Assembly: GCF_017868775.1 (NCBI RefSeq)
Contig: NZ_CP053381.1
Span: forward strand, 744,001-808,000
DNA: 64,000 nucleotides
Direction: 5' to 3'
From: Billgrantia sulfidoxydans
Lineage (GTDB): Bacteria > Pseudomonadota > Gammaproteobacteria > Pseudomonadales > Halomonadaceae
A program made the position numbers and the translations under genes. The number at the start of each line of letters is the position of its first letter. Within the stretch, counting starts at the first letter, position 1. Under the pieces are notes generated by a model. The model had not been told where the DNA came from, searched no databases, and saw nothing but the letters and a program-made list of their open reading frames with translations. This document shows positions 16,341-24,230 of this stretch, one piece after another.

Positions 16341-16412
16341 TCGTGAGCTCCTTGTCTTGTCGCAGTGGAGCGCCCGGCCCCGGTGGGCCGGCGCAAGGAA
16401 TCGAGGAGGATG

Positions 16413-17156
16413 CTAGGCCGCCGGCGCGGCCAGCATGAGCATGCGGCTGGCGAGTGTCGCGGTATCCAGCAGCAGCATGGCTTCTTGCTGGCCATCGAGC
16501 GTAGCGACCTGCTTGCCCCTGTCGATCCAGGCCGCCGAGCGGCCGCCGCCGGTCTCTCCGTCGCAGGGGCCGATGCAGTTGGCCATCAGGATCGTCATGG
16601 CGTGCTCGCGGGCGAAGGTGGCGTAGTAGGCATAGGCCTCGTCCATGCGCGGCGAGAGCTTTGCCACGCTGGCGAGGTACACGTCCGCGCCAAGGCTTGC
16701 CGCCGTGGCGACATGATCGGGCTGCAGCGATTCATAGCAGATCGCCAGGGCCAGGCGGTGTTCGCGGGTTTCGATCAGCATCGGCCGCTCGCCGGCCGAG
16801 AAGTAGGGCAGCTCGTCGTCGTGCAGCCGCTGCTTGGCATAGGCCTGGCGGCCCAGGTGGGGCTGGAACACTACCATACCGATCTGCGGCTTGGTCGAGG
16901 TGACCAGCGGCAGCCCGGCGGCGATGATGATCCCATGGCTGTCGCTCAGTCGCTGAAATGCATCCAGCCGCGGATCCTCAACGTGGGTGGCCAACGCCCT
17001 GGCCAGCGAGGGCTCGTAGCCGGTCAGCGAGAGTTCGGGAAAAAAGATCAGCTCGGCATCGTGCGCTGCTGCCCGCTCGACGAATTCGACATGACGCTCC
17101 AGGTTGGCCTCGATATCGCCCGTCACGCAGGCGTACTGCACGGCACAAAGCTTCAT
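16413..17156 (-). CDS. Carbon-nitrogen hydrolase (nitrilase superfamily)
   Basis: A 247-residue cytosolic amidase. The Glu-Lys-Cys triad is visible: E41 in 'ELIFFPELSLTGYEP', K108 in 'AYAKQRLHDDELPYF' and C140 in 'LALAICYESLQPDHVA'. Length is typical. Members hydrolyse amides or omega-amides of small molecules; the substrate is not evident. It stands 73 bases upstream of the antiporter operon on the same strand and could feed into it, though the gap allows an independent promoter for that operon. Confidence 0.9.
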   Translation of the reverse strand: MKLCAVQYACVTGDIEANLERHVEFVERAAAHDAELIFFPELSLTGYEPSLARALATHVEDPRLDAFQRLSDSHGIIIAAGLPLVTSTKPQIGMVVFQPHLGRQAYAKQRLHDDELPYFSAGERPMLIETREHRLALAICYESLQPDHVATAASLGADVYLASVAKLSPRMDEAYAYYATFAREHAMTILMANCIGPCDGETGGGRSAAWIDRGKQVATLDGQQEAMLLLDTATLASRMLMLAAPAA

Positions 17157-17345
17157 CGGCTCGCTCCCTCTGGCCCGGCTCTCAGCTAAGCGTACTCCAT
17201 TTTGCCGTTGGAAAAATGACCGTTTATCGTCGATGACGGCATGTCGGCCGGCAGATGGCCAGCCGGGTCGTTGTGGCTTCTTCGTCGTGAAAAAACGCTG
17301 GGTTAGACTGCAAGCAGAGATCGTTGCAGCAAGGAGTCAAGCTGG

Positions 17346-17732
17346 ATGTTTGCACCTGCGTACTCCATTTCCCGCACGCCGCTGGTGGCCGTCTACGGCA
17401 CCCTGAAGCGTGGGCTGCGCAACCACCACTGGCTGGAAGGGGCCGACTTCGTGGGCAGCGACCGGCTGACCAGCGCCACCCTCTACGATCTCGGCCCCTT
17501 CCCCGGGGCCAAGCCCGAACCCTCGCGCGGGGTCGAGGTGGAGATATACCGCATCGATGCCAACCTGCTTACCGAACTGGACAGGCTCGAGGACTTCCGC
17601 CCGCGCCAGCCGCACGCCGGGCTCTACCACCGTGCCATTCACGCCACCACCTTCGGCCCCGCCTGGCTCTATCTCTACAATCCCGAGGTTGCCGGCCGTA
17701 CGGCGATCCGGCAGGGCGGGTGGTGGCCATAA
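17346..17732 (+). CDS. Gamma-glutamylcyclotransferase family protein
   Basis: A 128-residue GGCT/AIG2-like protein. The substrate-binding loop 'VYGTLKRG' is at residues 16-23 and the catalytic glutamate is E82 in 'LDRLEDF', matching the family pattern. RBS AAGGAG (17331-17336) precedes the ATG. Characterised members cyclise gamma-glutamyl peptides or amines to 5-oxoproline; small bacterial homologues often lack a tested substrate. It stands alone, convergent with the dihydrofolate-reductase-like gene. Confidence 0.87.
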   Translation: MFAPAYSISRTPLVAVYGTLKRGLRNHHWLEGADFVGSDRLTSATLYDLGPFPGAKPEPSRGVEVEIYRIDANLLTELDRLEDFRPRQPHAGLYHRAIHATTFGPAWLYLYNPEVAGRTAIRQGGWWP

Positions 17733-17751
17733 CTTAACGTAGTTAACCTAC

Positions 17752-18420
17752 CTAGCCCTCCCGCTGCATCTTCTCGCGCCGTGCCACTTCCGCCGCCGTG
17801 GGTGGGTCCATGGCAAAGTCGCCGGTCTTCACCGCGCCGTCGCGTTCATAACTCGCGATCACGATGCCATTGGGCGACACCCGATTGGCGACGAGCTTGA
17901 ATGCCGCCGCCTGGGCGCCGTCGTCAAACAGCTTCTTGCCTTGCCCCAGCACCACGGGGCAGATGAACAGCTTGAGTTCATCGACGAGATCGTGCGCAAG
18001 CAGCGTGTGGACCAGCTCGGTGCTGCCCTGGGTAACCAGCGCCGGCCCATCTTCCTGCTTCAGCCTGGCAACATCGGCCGCCGCGTCGCGCAGCGCTACC
18101 GAGTCTTTCCAGGTCAACTCCAGGCCCTTTCGGGTCGCCACGTACTTCTTGATCGAGTTGAAGGTCTTGGCGATGGAGTCGTCCGGCCCTTCCTCGGCGT
18201 AGGGCCAGTGCGCAGCGAAGATTTCATACGTCTTGCGCCCGAGCAGCAGGTCGAACGGCTGACCGAACAGCTTGTCGATCTCCTCACCGAATACCTCGTC
18301 CACCAACGGCGCGACCCAGCCGCCATGGCGGAAACCTCCGGTCGGGTCTTCCTGCGGCCCGCCGGGCGCCTGCATGACGCCGTCCAGGGAAACCATGCCG
18401 CCAACGATCACTTTACGCAT
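17752..18420 (-). CDS. Dihydrofolate reductase-like (RibD C-terminal domain) protein
   Basis: A 222-residue single-domain protein of the RibD-C/DHFR-like family. 'KVIVGGMVSLDGVMQAPGG' is the N-terminal nucleotide-binding strand, then 'DLLLGRKTYEIFAAHWPYAEE' and 'DELKLFICPVVLGQGKKLFDDG'. These stand-alone proteins are NADPH-dependent reductases by inference, but unlike RibD they lack the deaminase domain and are not part of a riboflavin operon here. Cytosolic. The gene is 111 bases from the OsmC gene upstream on the same strand, so an operon is possible but not certain. Confidence 0.87.
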   Translation of the reverse strand: MRKVIVGGMVSLDGVMQAPGGPQEDPTGGFRHGGWVAPLVDEVFGEEIDKLFGQPFDLLLGRKTYEIFAAHWPYAEEGPDDSIAKTFNSIKKYVATRKGLELTWKDSVALRDAAADVARLKQEDGPALVTQGSTELVHTLLAHDLVDELKLFICPVVLGQGKKLFDDGAQAAAFKLVANRVSPNGIVIASYERDGAVKTGDFAMDPPTAAEVARREKMQREG

Positions 18421-18531
18421 CTGCTCATCCTCGTGGTTTGCAAGTTCAGCCAGTATTCGAACGAGCTACGTAGGAATCGACAGGCTTGCGATGAACGGCG
18501 GCGACGGCTTGTTGAGTGTGAGGTATAACGC

Positions 18532-19044
18532 TCAGTCCGTTGCGCGTTTGCGAGCAACCGACAGCGCCGGGGGATGTGCCAGCGTTTGGTAGACAACGCA
18601 GTACCGCTCCGTCAAACGCAGGAGAGTGTCGAGCTGCTCTTCCGAGGCATCGGTGTCGAGGGTGACCTGCAGCCGAATGCTCTGGAAGCCCACGGGCACT
18701 TCCTTTGCCACGCCAAGCGTTCCACGAAAATCGAGATCGCCTTCCGCCTGGAGCGAAGCATCTCGCAACTCGATGCCGAGCGAGGTGGCGACGGCGTTCA
18801 GCGTCACCCCGGCGCAGGCCACCAACGCTTCGAGCAGCATGTCGCCCGAACACGCGCTCTGACCGCTCCCGCCCGTGGCGGGATGCAGCCCGGCCTCGAC
18901 GAGCGCCTTGCCCGTCTCGATCTTGCAGCTCACACCTTCACCGAGACGCCCTTGCGCGCGCAGAGTGATCAGTGCGGCATCCGGTACCTCGCGATAACGC
19001 TCCTTCAGAGGCGTCTGGACGGAGCGCAACTCTTCAGCCTTCAT
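18532..19044 (-). CDS. OsmC family protein
   Basis: A 170-residue OsmC/Ohr-type thiol peroxidase-like protein. The two conserved cysteines of the family are C77 ('LLEALVACAGVTL') and C149 ('TERYCVVYQTL'); an additional C65 occurs in 'GQSACSGD'. The spacing fits the OsmC fold, in which the first cysteine reduces organic hydroperoxides. RBS GGAG lies upstream (reverse of 'ctctcctc' at about 19050). It probably defends against organic peroxides. It is divergent from the dienelactone-hydrolase-like gene. Confidence 0.88.
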   Translation of the reverse strand: MKAEELRSVQTPLKERYREVPDAALITLRAQGRLGEGVSCKIETGKALVEAGLHPATGGSGQSACSGDMLLEALVACAGVTLNAVATSLGIELRDASLQAEGDLDFRGTLGVAKEVPVGFQSIRLQVTLDTDASEEQLDTLLRLTERYCVVYQTLAHPPALSVARKRATD

Positions 19045-19209
19045 GACACTCTCCTCATGCTCGTTTTGGCGGCACGGCAGCCGTCGATGCCAGCTGTCTC
19101 AAACACCTCAATCAAAATAGGCTAAGGTACTCGAGCCGGCCAAAGGCGGATCTTTGGCACATTCGTCCCTGACAAAATCCCATTGCCATCGACCAACCCG
19201 GAGCCCGCT

Positions 19210-19950
19210 ATGTCTCGCGCTATCGAAATCCCTGCCGCCGACGGCACCATCGACGCTCAAGTCTTCACGCCCGGGAACGCCGACCGTCCTCTTCCGGCCG
19301 TGGTGCTGTTCACCGATATCGGCGGCCTGCGCCCCTGCTATCACGAGAAGGCCCAGCAACTCGCGGACAACGGCTATGCCGTGTTGATGCCCAACATCTA
19401 CTATCGCGATGTACGCGGCCCCGTCGTGCCGGAAGGCAAATCCTTCCGCGACCCGGACGTGCGACCGATATTGTTCGGGTATGCCGGCCGCCTCACACCC
19501 GAGGCGCTATCCCGCGACTTCACCGCGCTGCTGACATGCATCGACAGCGAGGCCGAGTTCGCCGACGGCAAGCTAGGCGTAGTGGGCTACTGCATGACCG
19601 GCGCCTTCGCGCTGCGCATGGCGGCCGAGCACCCCGAGCGCGTCGCCGCCGCGGCCGGCTTCCACTCGGCCAACTTGGCCAAGGCCGACGACCCGAACAG
19701 CCTCGTGCACGTGGTCTGCACCATCGGGGGGCGCGTCTATCTCGGCCACGCCGACAATGACGAGCTGCTACCCCCCGACCAGATCGCCCGCCTGGACGAA
19801 GCCCTGGCCAAGGCCGGCGTGCACTTCACCACCGAACTCTACAAGGGCGCCGCCCACGGCTTCACCGCCAAGGACGCCCCGAGCTATGACGCGACCGCCG
19901 ATGCGCTGCATCACAAGCGGTTGGCGTTGTTGTTGGAGGAGGTGTTGTAG
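19210..19950 (+). CDS. Dienelactone hydrolase family protein
   Basis: A 246-residue alpha/beta hydrolase of the dienelactone hydrolase family. The nucleophile is a cysteine, C128 in 'GVVGYCMTGAF', the acid lies in 'GHADNDELLPP' (D182 or D184) and the base is H216 in 'GAAHGFTA', exactly the Cys-Asp-His triad of the family. The ATG at 19210 has GGAG (19200-19203) six bases upstream; a TTG nine codons earlier is less likely. Physiological substrate unknown. No catechol-degradation genes are nearby, so a role in that pathway is not supported. Confidence 0.9.
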   Translation: MSRAIEIPAADGTIDAQVFTPGNADRPLPAVVLFTDIGGLRPCYHEKAQQLADNGYAVLMPNIYYRDVRGPVVPEGKSFRDPDVRPILFGYAGRLTPEALSRDFTALLTCIDSEAEFADGKLGVVGYCMTGAFALRMAAEHPERVAAAAGFHSANLAKADDPNSLVHVVCTIGGRVYLGHADNDELLPPDQIARLDEALAKAGVHFTTELYKGAAHGFTAKDAPSYDATADALHHKRLALLLEEVL

Positions 19951-20073
19951 AGGGCGGTCCCGTTTGATCGGTGGCCCTGTGGGGTGGGCTACGGCATGGA
20001 GATGTCAGAATATAGCTTTCCCTATTCGCTCGGTCATGAGCAGCAGCTCAGTCGAAGCTGGCATTATGTTACC

Positions 20074-20124
20074 CATCACCGGAGCAAAAAATGGCGCAGC
20101 GCAACAATTTTTGCTCCGGTGATG
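20074..20124. terminator. Strong 17-bp-stem hairpin, bidirectional terminator
   Basis: CATCACCGGAGCAAAAA (20074-20090) and TTTTTGCTCCGGTGATG (20108-20124) are perfect inverted repeats around a 17-base loop. The A-run and T-run at the stem base make it a plausible terminator in both directions: for the dienelactone-hydrolase-like gene (+) and for the small Cys/His gene (-). It also marks the step from GC-rich to AT-richer DNA. A mobile-element relic is an alternative reading, as the arms are unusually long. Confidence 0.7.
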
Positions 20125-20136
20125 AATTGAAATGCT

Positions 20137-20337
20137 TTACCGATTGTGACATGCGCGGGAACAGGTAAAGCATCCATCTACTTCTCGATACATCATGCGA
20201 GCTTTTGCAATAGCCTCAGCGCACGTGGAGAAATATCCCAGGTATGTTCTATTAATAGGGAAGTAAGTGCAACCTTCCTTATGTACCTCATGCTCACCTG
20301 TTAGTTGCGCACGGTCATTAACATAGTAGTGGTTCAT
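20137..20337 (-). CDS. Small Cys/His-rich protein, zinc-ribbon-like, unknown function
   Basis: A 66-residue protein. It has a 'HEVHKEGCTYFP' segment and a closing 'DGCFTCSRACHNR', giving four clustered Cys and two or three His that could bind a metal; 'LGYFSTCAEAIAKARMMY' between them looks helical. I have seen short proteins of this pattern annotated only as hypothetical. The ATG at 20337 has AAGGTG upstream; a GTG at 20346 is an alternative. GC content is clearly lower than in the flanking core genes. It is last in a run of three minus-strand genes and ends next to the hairpin at 20074-20124. Confidence 0.65.
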   Translation of the reverse strand: MNHYYVNDRAQLTGEHEVHKEGCTYFPINRTYLGYFSTCAEAIAKARMMYREVDGCFTCSRACHNR

Positions 20338-20351
20338 TTTTATCACCTTTC

Positions 20352-20600
20352 TCAGTGTTCTTTGTCTCTTGGAGGGTTGGGGTCCTTGCCAGGGGGAATG
20401 GTATCCTTGCTGCGAATCTTTCCATCGCGTCCCTTAGTGGTAAGCTCACCGCCGCCAGATTTCTTTAACATTTCTCGAGCCGATTTTTCAGCTTCCTTCT
20501 GTGTACGATGTACGCTACCAGCTCGGTCTGCGTCATTTCTCTTATTCTCCCAACTTCCATCAGGACGTCGAGACACCGTTCTATCTCTACCTTTGCTCAT
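20352..20600 (-). CDS. DUF2188 family protein
   Basis: An 82-residue, highly charged protein of the DUF2188 family: 'RTVSRRPDGSWENKRNDADRAGSVHRTQKEAEKSAREML' followed by 'GGGELTTKGRDGKIRSKDTIPPGKDPNPP'. Family members are small, frequently encoded on mobile or accessory DNA, and have no assigned biochemical role. It starts 104 bases before the following small Cys/His gene's far end, with only 14 bases between the two coding regions, so the two are probably co-transcribed. AT-richer than the core genes. Confidence 0.8.
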   Translation of the reverse strand: MSKGRDRTVSRRPDGSWENKRNDADRAGSVHRTQKEAEKSAREMLKKSGGGELTTKGRDGKIRSKDTIPPGKDPNPPRDKEH

Positions 20601-20703
20601 GCGTACCTCCTCTTATAATGTAGCTTCAGTGTAACCGGGCGGCATAGGAATCTCAGCGTAAAATTGGTCAGATGGAATCTGATGTTAAAGTTTTGGCAGC
20701 TTT

Positions 20704-21318
20704 TTAAGTGGGGATGTCATCCTCCTTCTTTTCGCGCTGCATGGTGGCTAGCTTAAGGTTGTTGTTTATAGCACGAAGCTCGTTTCTAATTTCCTGTATA
20801 GTTGTTTTGTTCGGTCCCTTGAGAGCATCGACTATCGCTTGGTGAGCACTTGTTCGCGTCGGCATGCCTTTAAGGTGACTAATTGAAAGAATAAATGAAT
20901 CGCTGGCTTTACGCAGTATGCCGAATGGGTTGCGAAATTTATACGAAGCTTTGACCTCCAGTCCTACCCCAAGCTTGCTTTCTAGGCCGGAATACTGACC
21001 ACCATTGAATACGTAGCGCTGCCCAGCCGATACGGCAGGAAAGCCATGCTCTGGAATGAAAAAACCATCCTTTTGCGGCTTCTCGATACCAAACCAATTG
21101 ATTGGTAAAGGCTCTGAGAATGTCACCTCTATAGCGCTGCCGCCACCAATGTTCTCTACAACAAGATCAATGAGGGAAGGTATGTCGGGGTTTGGCTGGT
21201 AATAAATCAAGAGCTGAGGTTGTGAACCTCTGAGGACAGCTAAGTAAGCGATCCATACAGCAAGGAGAGTTGCGAGCGGGCTCACTATGTACGCAATAAT
21301 CTGGGCTAGCAGTGACAC
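20704..21318 (-). CDS. Hypothetical protein with one N-terminal membrane helix
   Basis: A 204-residue protein I do not recognise. Residues about 5-30 ('AQIIAYIVSPLATLLAVWIAYLAVL') form a single membrane helix, followed by a beta-rich domain ('LLIYYQPNPDIPSLIDLVVENIGGGSAIEVTFSEPLP') and a C-terminal charged helix ('TTIQEIRNELRAINNNLKLATMQREKKEDD'). The middle domain, with a statement about 'ENIGGGSA' between strands, resembles Ig-like domains seen in orphan membrane-anchored proteins. Codon use and base composition are distinctly AT-richer than neighbours, which suggests acquisition. It is the first gene of the 20.1-21.3 kb cluster. Confidence 0.7.
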   Translation of the reverse strand: MSLLAQIIAYIVSPLATLLAVWIAYLAVLRGSQPQLLIYYQPNPDIPSLIDLVVENIGGGSAIEVTFSEPLPINWFGIEKPQKDGFFIPEHGFPAVSAGQRYVFNGGQYSGLESKLGVGLEVKASYKFRNPFGILRKASDSFILSISHLKGMPTRTSAHQAIVDALKGPNKTTIQEIRNELRAINNNLKLATMQREKKEDDIPT

Positions 21319-21434
21319 GATACCTCCCGAATATGTATTGACGCTTGGCAGAGATTAGTCAGTACACATTGTATGAACACTCTTATGGCATTATCTTGCA
21401 TGCCCACTTCGGGCCAAAAGCCGCTAACCACCCC

Positions 21435-22451
21435 TCATCCCACCAACTCCACCCGGTCCCAATCCCCACCCACCGAGTCGAGCAGTTGGCTCAGTGCCGG
21501 GCTTTGGTAGGTCACGTGCGGATCTTCCCAGCGCAGGCGTACGCTCTGGTGCAGGCAGGGTTCGGGGGTGCGGTGCTGCGAGCGGCGCATGATCTTGTAG
21601 AAGCCCTTGTACTCGTCGTGCTGCCTGCCGCTGTGGCGCGGGTTCATCGAGGTGAGGAAGTGCGGTTCGAAAGTGAGGCCGAAGCGTTCGGTCTCGGTGG
21701 CCATCCATTGTCCGGCGTAGTCGCCGAGTTCGCGCTGTGGATAGCCGCCGCCGATATCGGTATGCACGCCGGCGAACCACACCTGCTTGAGATCGATGCC
21801 GGGCTTGGCCGACCACAGCGTGGGTTCGAAATCCTGGCGGTTCTCGTCGATGGAAACGGCATGGCGGGCGTGGCGGATGATGCTGCTGGGTTCGGTGTCG
21901 TGGAACAGGTAGCGCTCAGTGCCCAGGGTGCCGAGGAACGGGGCGGGAATGCCGAGTGCGCCGACGGTATCCCACACGCCGATGAATTCGATCTCGGTTC
22001 TATCCGCCACGGCGTAGGCTCGGCGAAAGTTGGCGGCTCTGTCGCCATTCGGGGCCGAGCTTCGGGAGCGTTGACGGTAGAGTACGTAGGCTTCCGGGAT
22101 GCGGTCAGCGTAAAGGCGCAGCAGGATGCCGCAGTTACGAATGAGCCCGGCGAGGGAGCGCACGGTATAGGCGCCACGGCTGAAACCGAACAGGAAGAGC
22201 TGATCGCCGGGCTCGTAGTTGTGAACGATGAAGCGATAGCAATCGGTGATGTTCTTGTCGATACCGGCGCCGGTGGCACCGCCACGAATGCTGTCTCCCT
22301 CGGTGCCAACGCCCCAGTCGTAATAGACGACCTGCTTGGTGCCGGCTTGACAACAGGGGGCGATGCCGCGGGCCAGGCGCAGCACATGCGTGGGTTCGTC
22401 ACTCTCGGGGCACTGCCAAGTGCCGTCCGCGCAGATGACGATGCGCTTCAT
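21435..22451 (-). CDS. DUF2235 alpha/beta hydrolase (Tle1-like)
   Basis: A 338-residue protein of the DUF2235 family. The N-terminal 'KRIVICADGTWQ' (DGT at 9-11), the nucleophile elbow 'LFGFSRGAYTVRSLAGLI' (S91), the acid in 'EFIGVWDTVGALGIP' and the histidine in 'VWFAGVHTDIGGGYP' together make a Ser-Asp-His triad. The same fold is used by Tle1-type phospholipase effectors of type VI secretion, but there is no VgrG, PAAR or immunity gene here, and stand-alone housekeeping members are common. GC content is core-like. It lies 116 bases from the AT-rich orphan cluster. Confidence 0.88.
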   Translation of the reverse strand: MKRIVICADGTWQCPESDEPTHVLRLARGIAPCCQAGTKQVVYYDWGVGTEGDSIRGGATGAGIDKNITDCYRFIVHNYEPGDQLFLFGFSRGAYTVRSLAGLIRNCGILLRLYADRIPEAYVLYRQRSRSSAPNGDRAANFRRAYAVADRTEIEFIGVWDTVGALGIPAPFLGTLGTERYLFHDTEPSSIIRHARHAVSIDENRQDFEPTLWSAKPGIDLKQVWFAGVHTDIGGGYPQRELGDYAGQWMATETERFGLTFEPHFLTSMNPRHSGRQHDEYKGFYKIMRRSQHRTPEPCLHQSVRLRWEDPHVTYQSPALSQLLDSVGGDWDRVELVG

Positions 22452-22599
22452 CCCACTCCCTCCCCGCGTGCTTTTTTACTAAACGTAAACACATTGTTTC
22501 GGGTGTGCCACGCCAGTACGCCTAAAGATGACTCTAGTCAGCGCAATTGAGGATATGGCTTACGCTTTGTAGTAAATCGCTTACAACGTTGGATGAAGA

Positions 22600-22869
22600 T
22601 CACTCGTCATACGAGTCATCTGTGCGCGGTGCATCAGGTAGCTGCGCATCCAGCGATTGGCGGTACTTGATGCAGCCTTTCATGAATTCCGGCCATTCCG
22701 GTACCACGGGGACCGGGTCGGTCTTGTCGGGCAGTAATGCCCACAGGGCCGGGTGATGCCAGCAGAGGTCGTGCCCGCTGCAGTCCCGGTGTTCGCGGAT
22801 TCCCTGGCGGAGCCGTTTGGCTTCTTCGATCAGTTCCTCTCGTGTCATCCGTTCGAGGTCTTCGTCCAT
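22600..22869 (-). CDS. Small hypothetical protein with Cys/His motif
   Basis: An 89-residue acidic protein that I do not recognise. The N-terminal helix 'DEDLERMTREELIEEAKRLRQGIREH' resembles a short coiled coil, and it is followed by 'RDCSGHDLCWHHPALWALLP', where two Cys and three His could bind a metal. I chose the ATG at 22869, because GGAGG lies five to six bases before it and overlaps the alternative start at 22881. No membrane segment. It is divergent from nothing and stands alone between DUF2235 and RidA. Similar small proteins are widespread as hypotheticals in Halomonas-type genomes (recollection, not searched). Confidence 0.6.
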   Translation of the reverse strand: MDEDLERMTREELIEEAKRLRQGIREHRDCSGHDLCWHHPALWALLPDKTDPVPVVPEWPEFMKGCIKYRQSLDAQLPDAPRTDDSYDE

Positions 22870-23012
22870 GGGAGCCTCCATAGGGTTTTCCGATCGCTCA
22901 CAGTCCCATTCGGCGAGCGGGGTTTACCCTGATCGGTCAGGCACTGCCTGCCGTGAGTGATGCCGCTCGCTGCAGTATTGGTTAGCGTGCCGAGGCCTGC
23001 AATCGATGAAAG

Positions 23013-23041
23013 CGCACCGCCCCCGTTCCGGCAGCGGTGCG
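23013..23041 (-). terminator. Weak hairpin terminator after the RidA gene
   Basis: CGCACCGC (23013-23020) and GCGGTGCG (23034-23041) make a perfect 8-base-pair stem located 22 bases past the RidA stop, read on the minus strand. The following tract is only CTTT, so termination may be inefficient. Confidence 0.45.
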
Positions 23042-23062
23042 TTCCTGGTGGGAGGCGTGGCG

Positions 23063-23464
23063 TTACGCCGCTGGCGCGGGAATCCGTGCGATCACCTTGA
23101 TTTCAAAGTCGAAGCCCGCCAGCCAGTTGACGCCGACGGCGGTCCAGTTGGGGTAGGGCGGTTGGCCGATTTCCTTGGTGCGAACCCTGTCGATCGCTTC
23201 CCACTGGGCGGCGGGATCGGTGTGGAAGGTGGTCACGTCGACGATGTCGTCGAAGGTGCAACCGGCGGCTTCGAGAACGGCCGAGAGGTTGTCGAAGGCA
23301 AGCTGCACCTGGTTTTCGAAATCCGGCTCGGGGGAGCCATCCTCACGGCTGCCGACCTGGCCCGAGACGAACAGGAAGTCGCCCGAGCGGATGGCCGCCG
23401 AATAGCGGTTGATCTCGTAGAGTGCCTGCCGTCCGGCAGGAAAGACTGCATCGCGTTTAGCCAT
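23063..23464 (-). CDS. RidA/YjgF/Rid family protein
   Basis: A 133-residue protein of the Rid family. The signature reads 'AIRSGDFLFVSGQVG' and, near the end, 'PPYPNWTAVGVNWLAGFDFEIKVIARIP'. RidA itself deaminates reactive enamines, but the conserved arginine of the active subgroup (R105, usually within 'PAR') is not present in 'PNWTAVG', so this protein probably belongs to another Rid subgroup with a different activity. The start at ATG 23464 has GGAG about eight bases upstream; the longer frame runs through the operator region. It is divergent from a TetR gene, its likely repressor. Confidence 0.82.
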   Translation of the reverse strand: MAKRDAVFPAGRQALYEINRYSAAIRSGDFLFVSGQVGSREDGSPEPDFENQVQLAFDNLSAVLEAAGCTFDDIVDVTTFHTDPAAQWEAIDRVRTKEIGQPPYPNWTAVGVNWLAGFDFEIKVIARIPAPAA

Positions 23465-23491
23465 CGTGCTGCTCCGGTGGGTAAAATTGAT

Positions 23492-23557
23492 ATACGGGCC
23501 GTATGTGATTATGCTGGCACATACGCGGCGTATGTCAATACGCATACGGCGCGTATG
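23492..23557. promoter_or_regulatory. Three TetR-type palindromes between ridA-like and TetR genes
   Basis: Three related inverted repeats lie in 66 bases: ATACGG-G-CCGTAT (23492-23504), ACATACGC-G-GCGTATGT (23519-23535) and CATACG-GCG-CGTATG (23543-23557). They share the half-site CATACG(C/G). They fill the whole gap between the divergent Rid and TetR starts, as expected for autoregulated TetR control of both genes. The outer two are about 25 bases apart centre to centre, close to two or three helical turns. Confidence 0.75.
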
Positions 23558-23591
23558 TGAAAAACTTTTGCAAGCGATGTCAGGAGAGGGT

Positions 23592-24185
23592 GTGGCGACG
23601 AAACGTGCGCAGATGATGGAGGAGACCCGGGCCAAGCTCATTCGAGCCGCTCGGGAGGCCTTCGCGACCAAGGGCTATGCGGCGGCTTCTATGGACGACA
23701 TCACCGCCGATGCGGGGCTGACGCGAGGGGCGCTGTATCACAATTTCGGGGGCAAGAAGGGGCTGCTGCAGGCCGTGGTCGATCAGATCGATGCGGAGAT
23801 GGTGGCACGGCTGATCGCGGCCCAGGAGCAGGCGCCAAGTCCGTGGGAGGGGCTGCTGGCGGAGGGCGTGAGCTATATCGAAATGGCGCTGGAGCCGGAA
23901 GTCCAGCGCATCATGCTGCTGGATGGGCCGGCCGTGCTCGGCGACCCTTCGCAATGGCCCAACCAGAATGCGTGCCTGTTGCGCACGACCCAGACCATTC
24001 AGGCGCTCATCGAGGAGGGCACGGTCAAGCCGGTGGATGCGGAAGCCGCAGCCCGGCTGATCAACGGCGCGGCGCTCAACGCCGCACTGTGGATTGCCGC
24101 AGCCGACGAACCTCGTGCCGTGCTACCGAAAGCCGTCGAAGCGTTCCGGCAGCTCACGGCCGGCCTGCTGCAAACCGAGCGCTGA
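23592..24185 (+). CDS. TetR-family transcriptional regulator
   Basis: A 197-residue protein. The TetR HTH occupies about residues 10-56 ('TRAKLIRAAREAFATKGYAAASMDDITADAGLTRGALYHNF'), followed by an all-helical ligand domain. I selected a GTG start at 23592, since AGGAG (23582-23586) precedes it at good spacing and the product begins 'ATKRAQMMEETRAKL' like other family members; an ATG at 23577 and the frame back to 23466 cover the operator palindromes. It probably represses itself and the Rid gene. Ligand unknown. Confidence 0.86.
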   Translation: MATKRAQMMEETRAKLIRAAREAFATKGYAAASMDDITADAGLTRGALYHNFGGKKGLLQAVVDQIDAEMVARLIAAQEQAPSPWEGLLAEGVSYIEMALEPEVQRIMLLDGPAVLGDPSQWPNQNACLLRTTQTIQALIEEGTVKPVDAEAAARLINGAALNAALWIAAADEPRAVLPKAVEAFRQLTAGLLQTER

Positions 24186-24230
24186 GCGGCGAGTCTCCAG
24201 TCTTCAGGTATCGTACGCGGCTAGAGGGCG

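Noticed and set aside
20000..21430. Prophage, insertion sequence or integron in the AT-rich patch
   Set aside because: No transposase, integrase, terminal repeats with target duplication or phage gene could be seen; only composition and the hairpin suggest transfer.
21435..22451. DUF2235 protein as a type VI secretion effector
   Set aside because: There is no VgrG, PAAR, adaptor or convincing immunity gene adjacent, and base composition is core-like.
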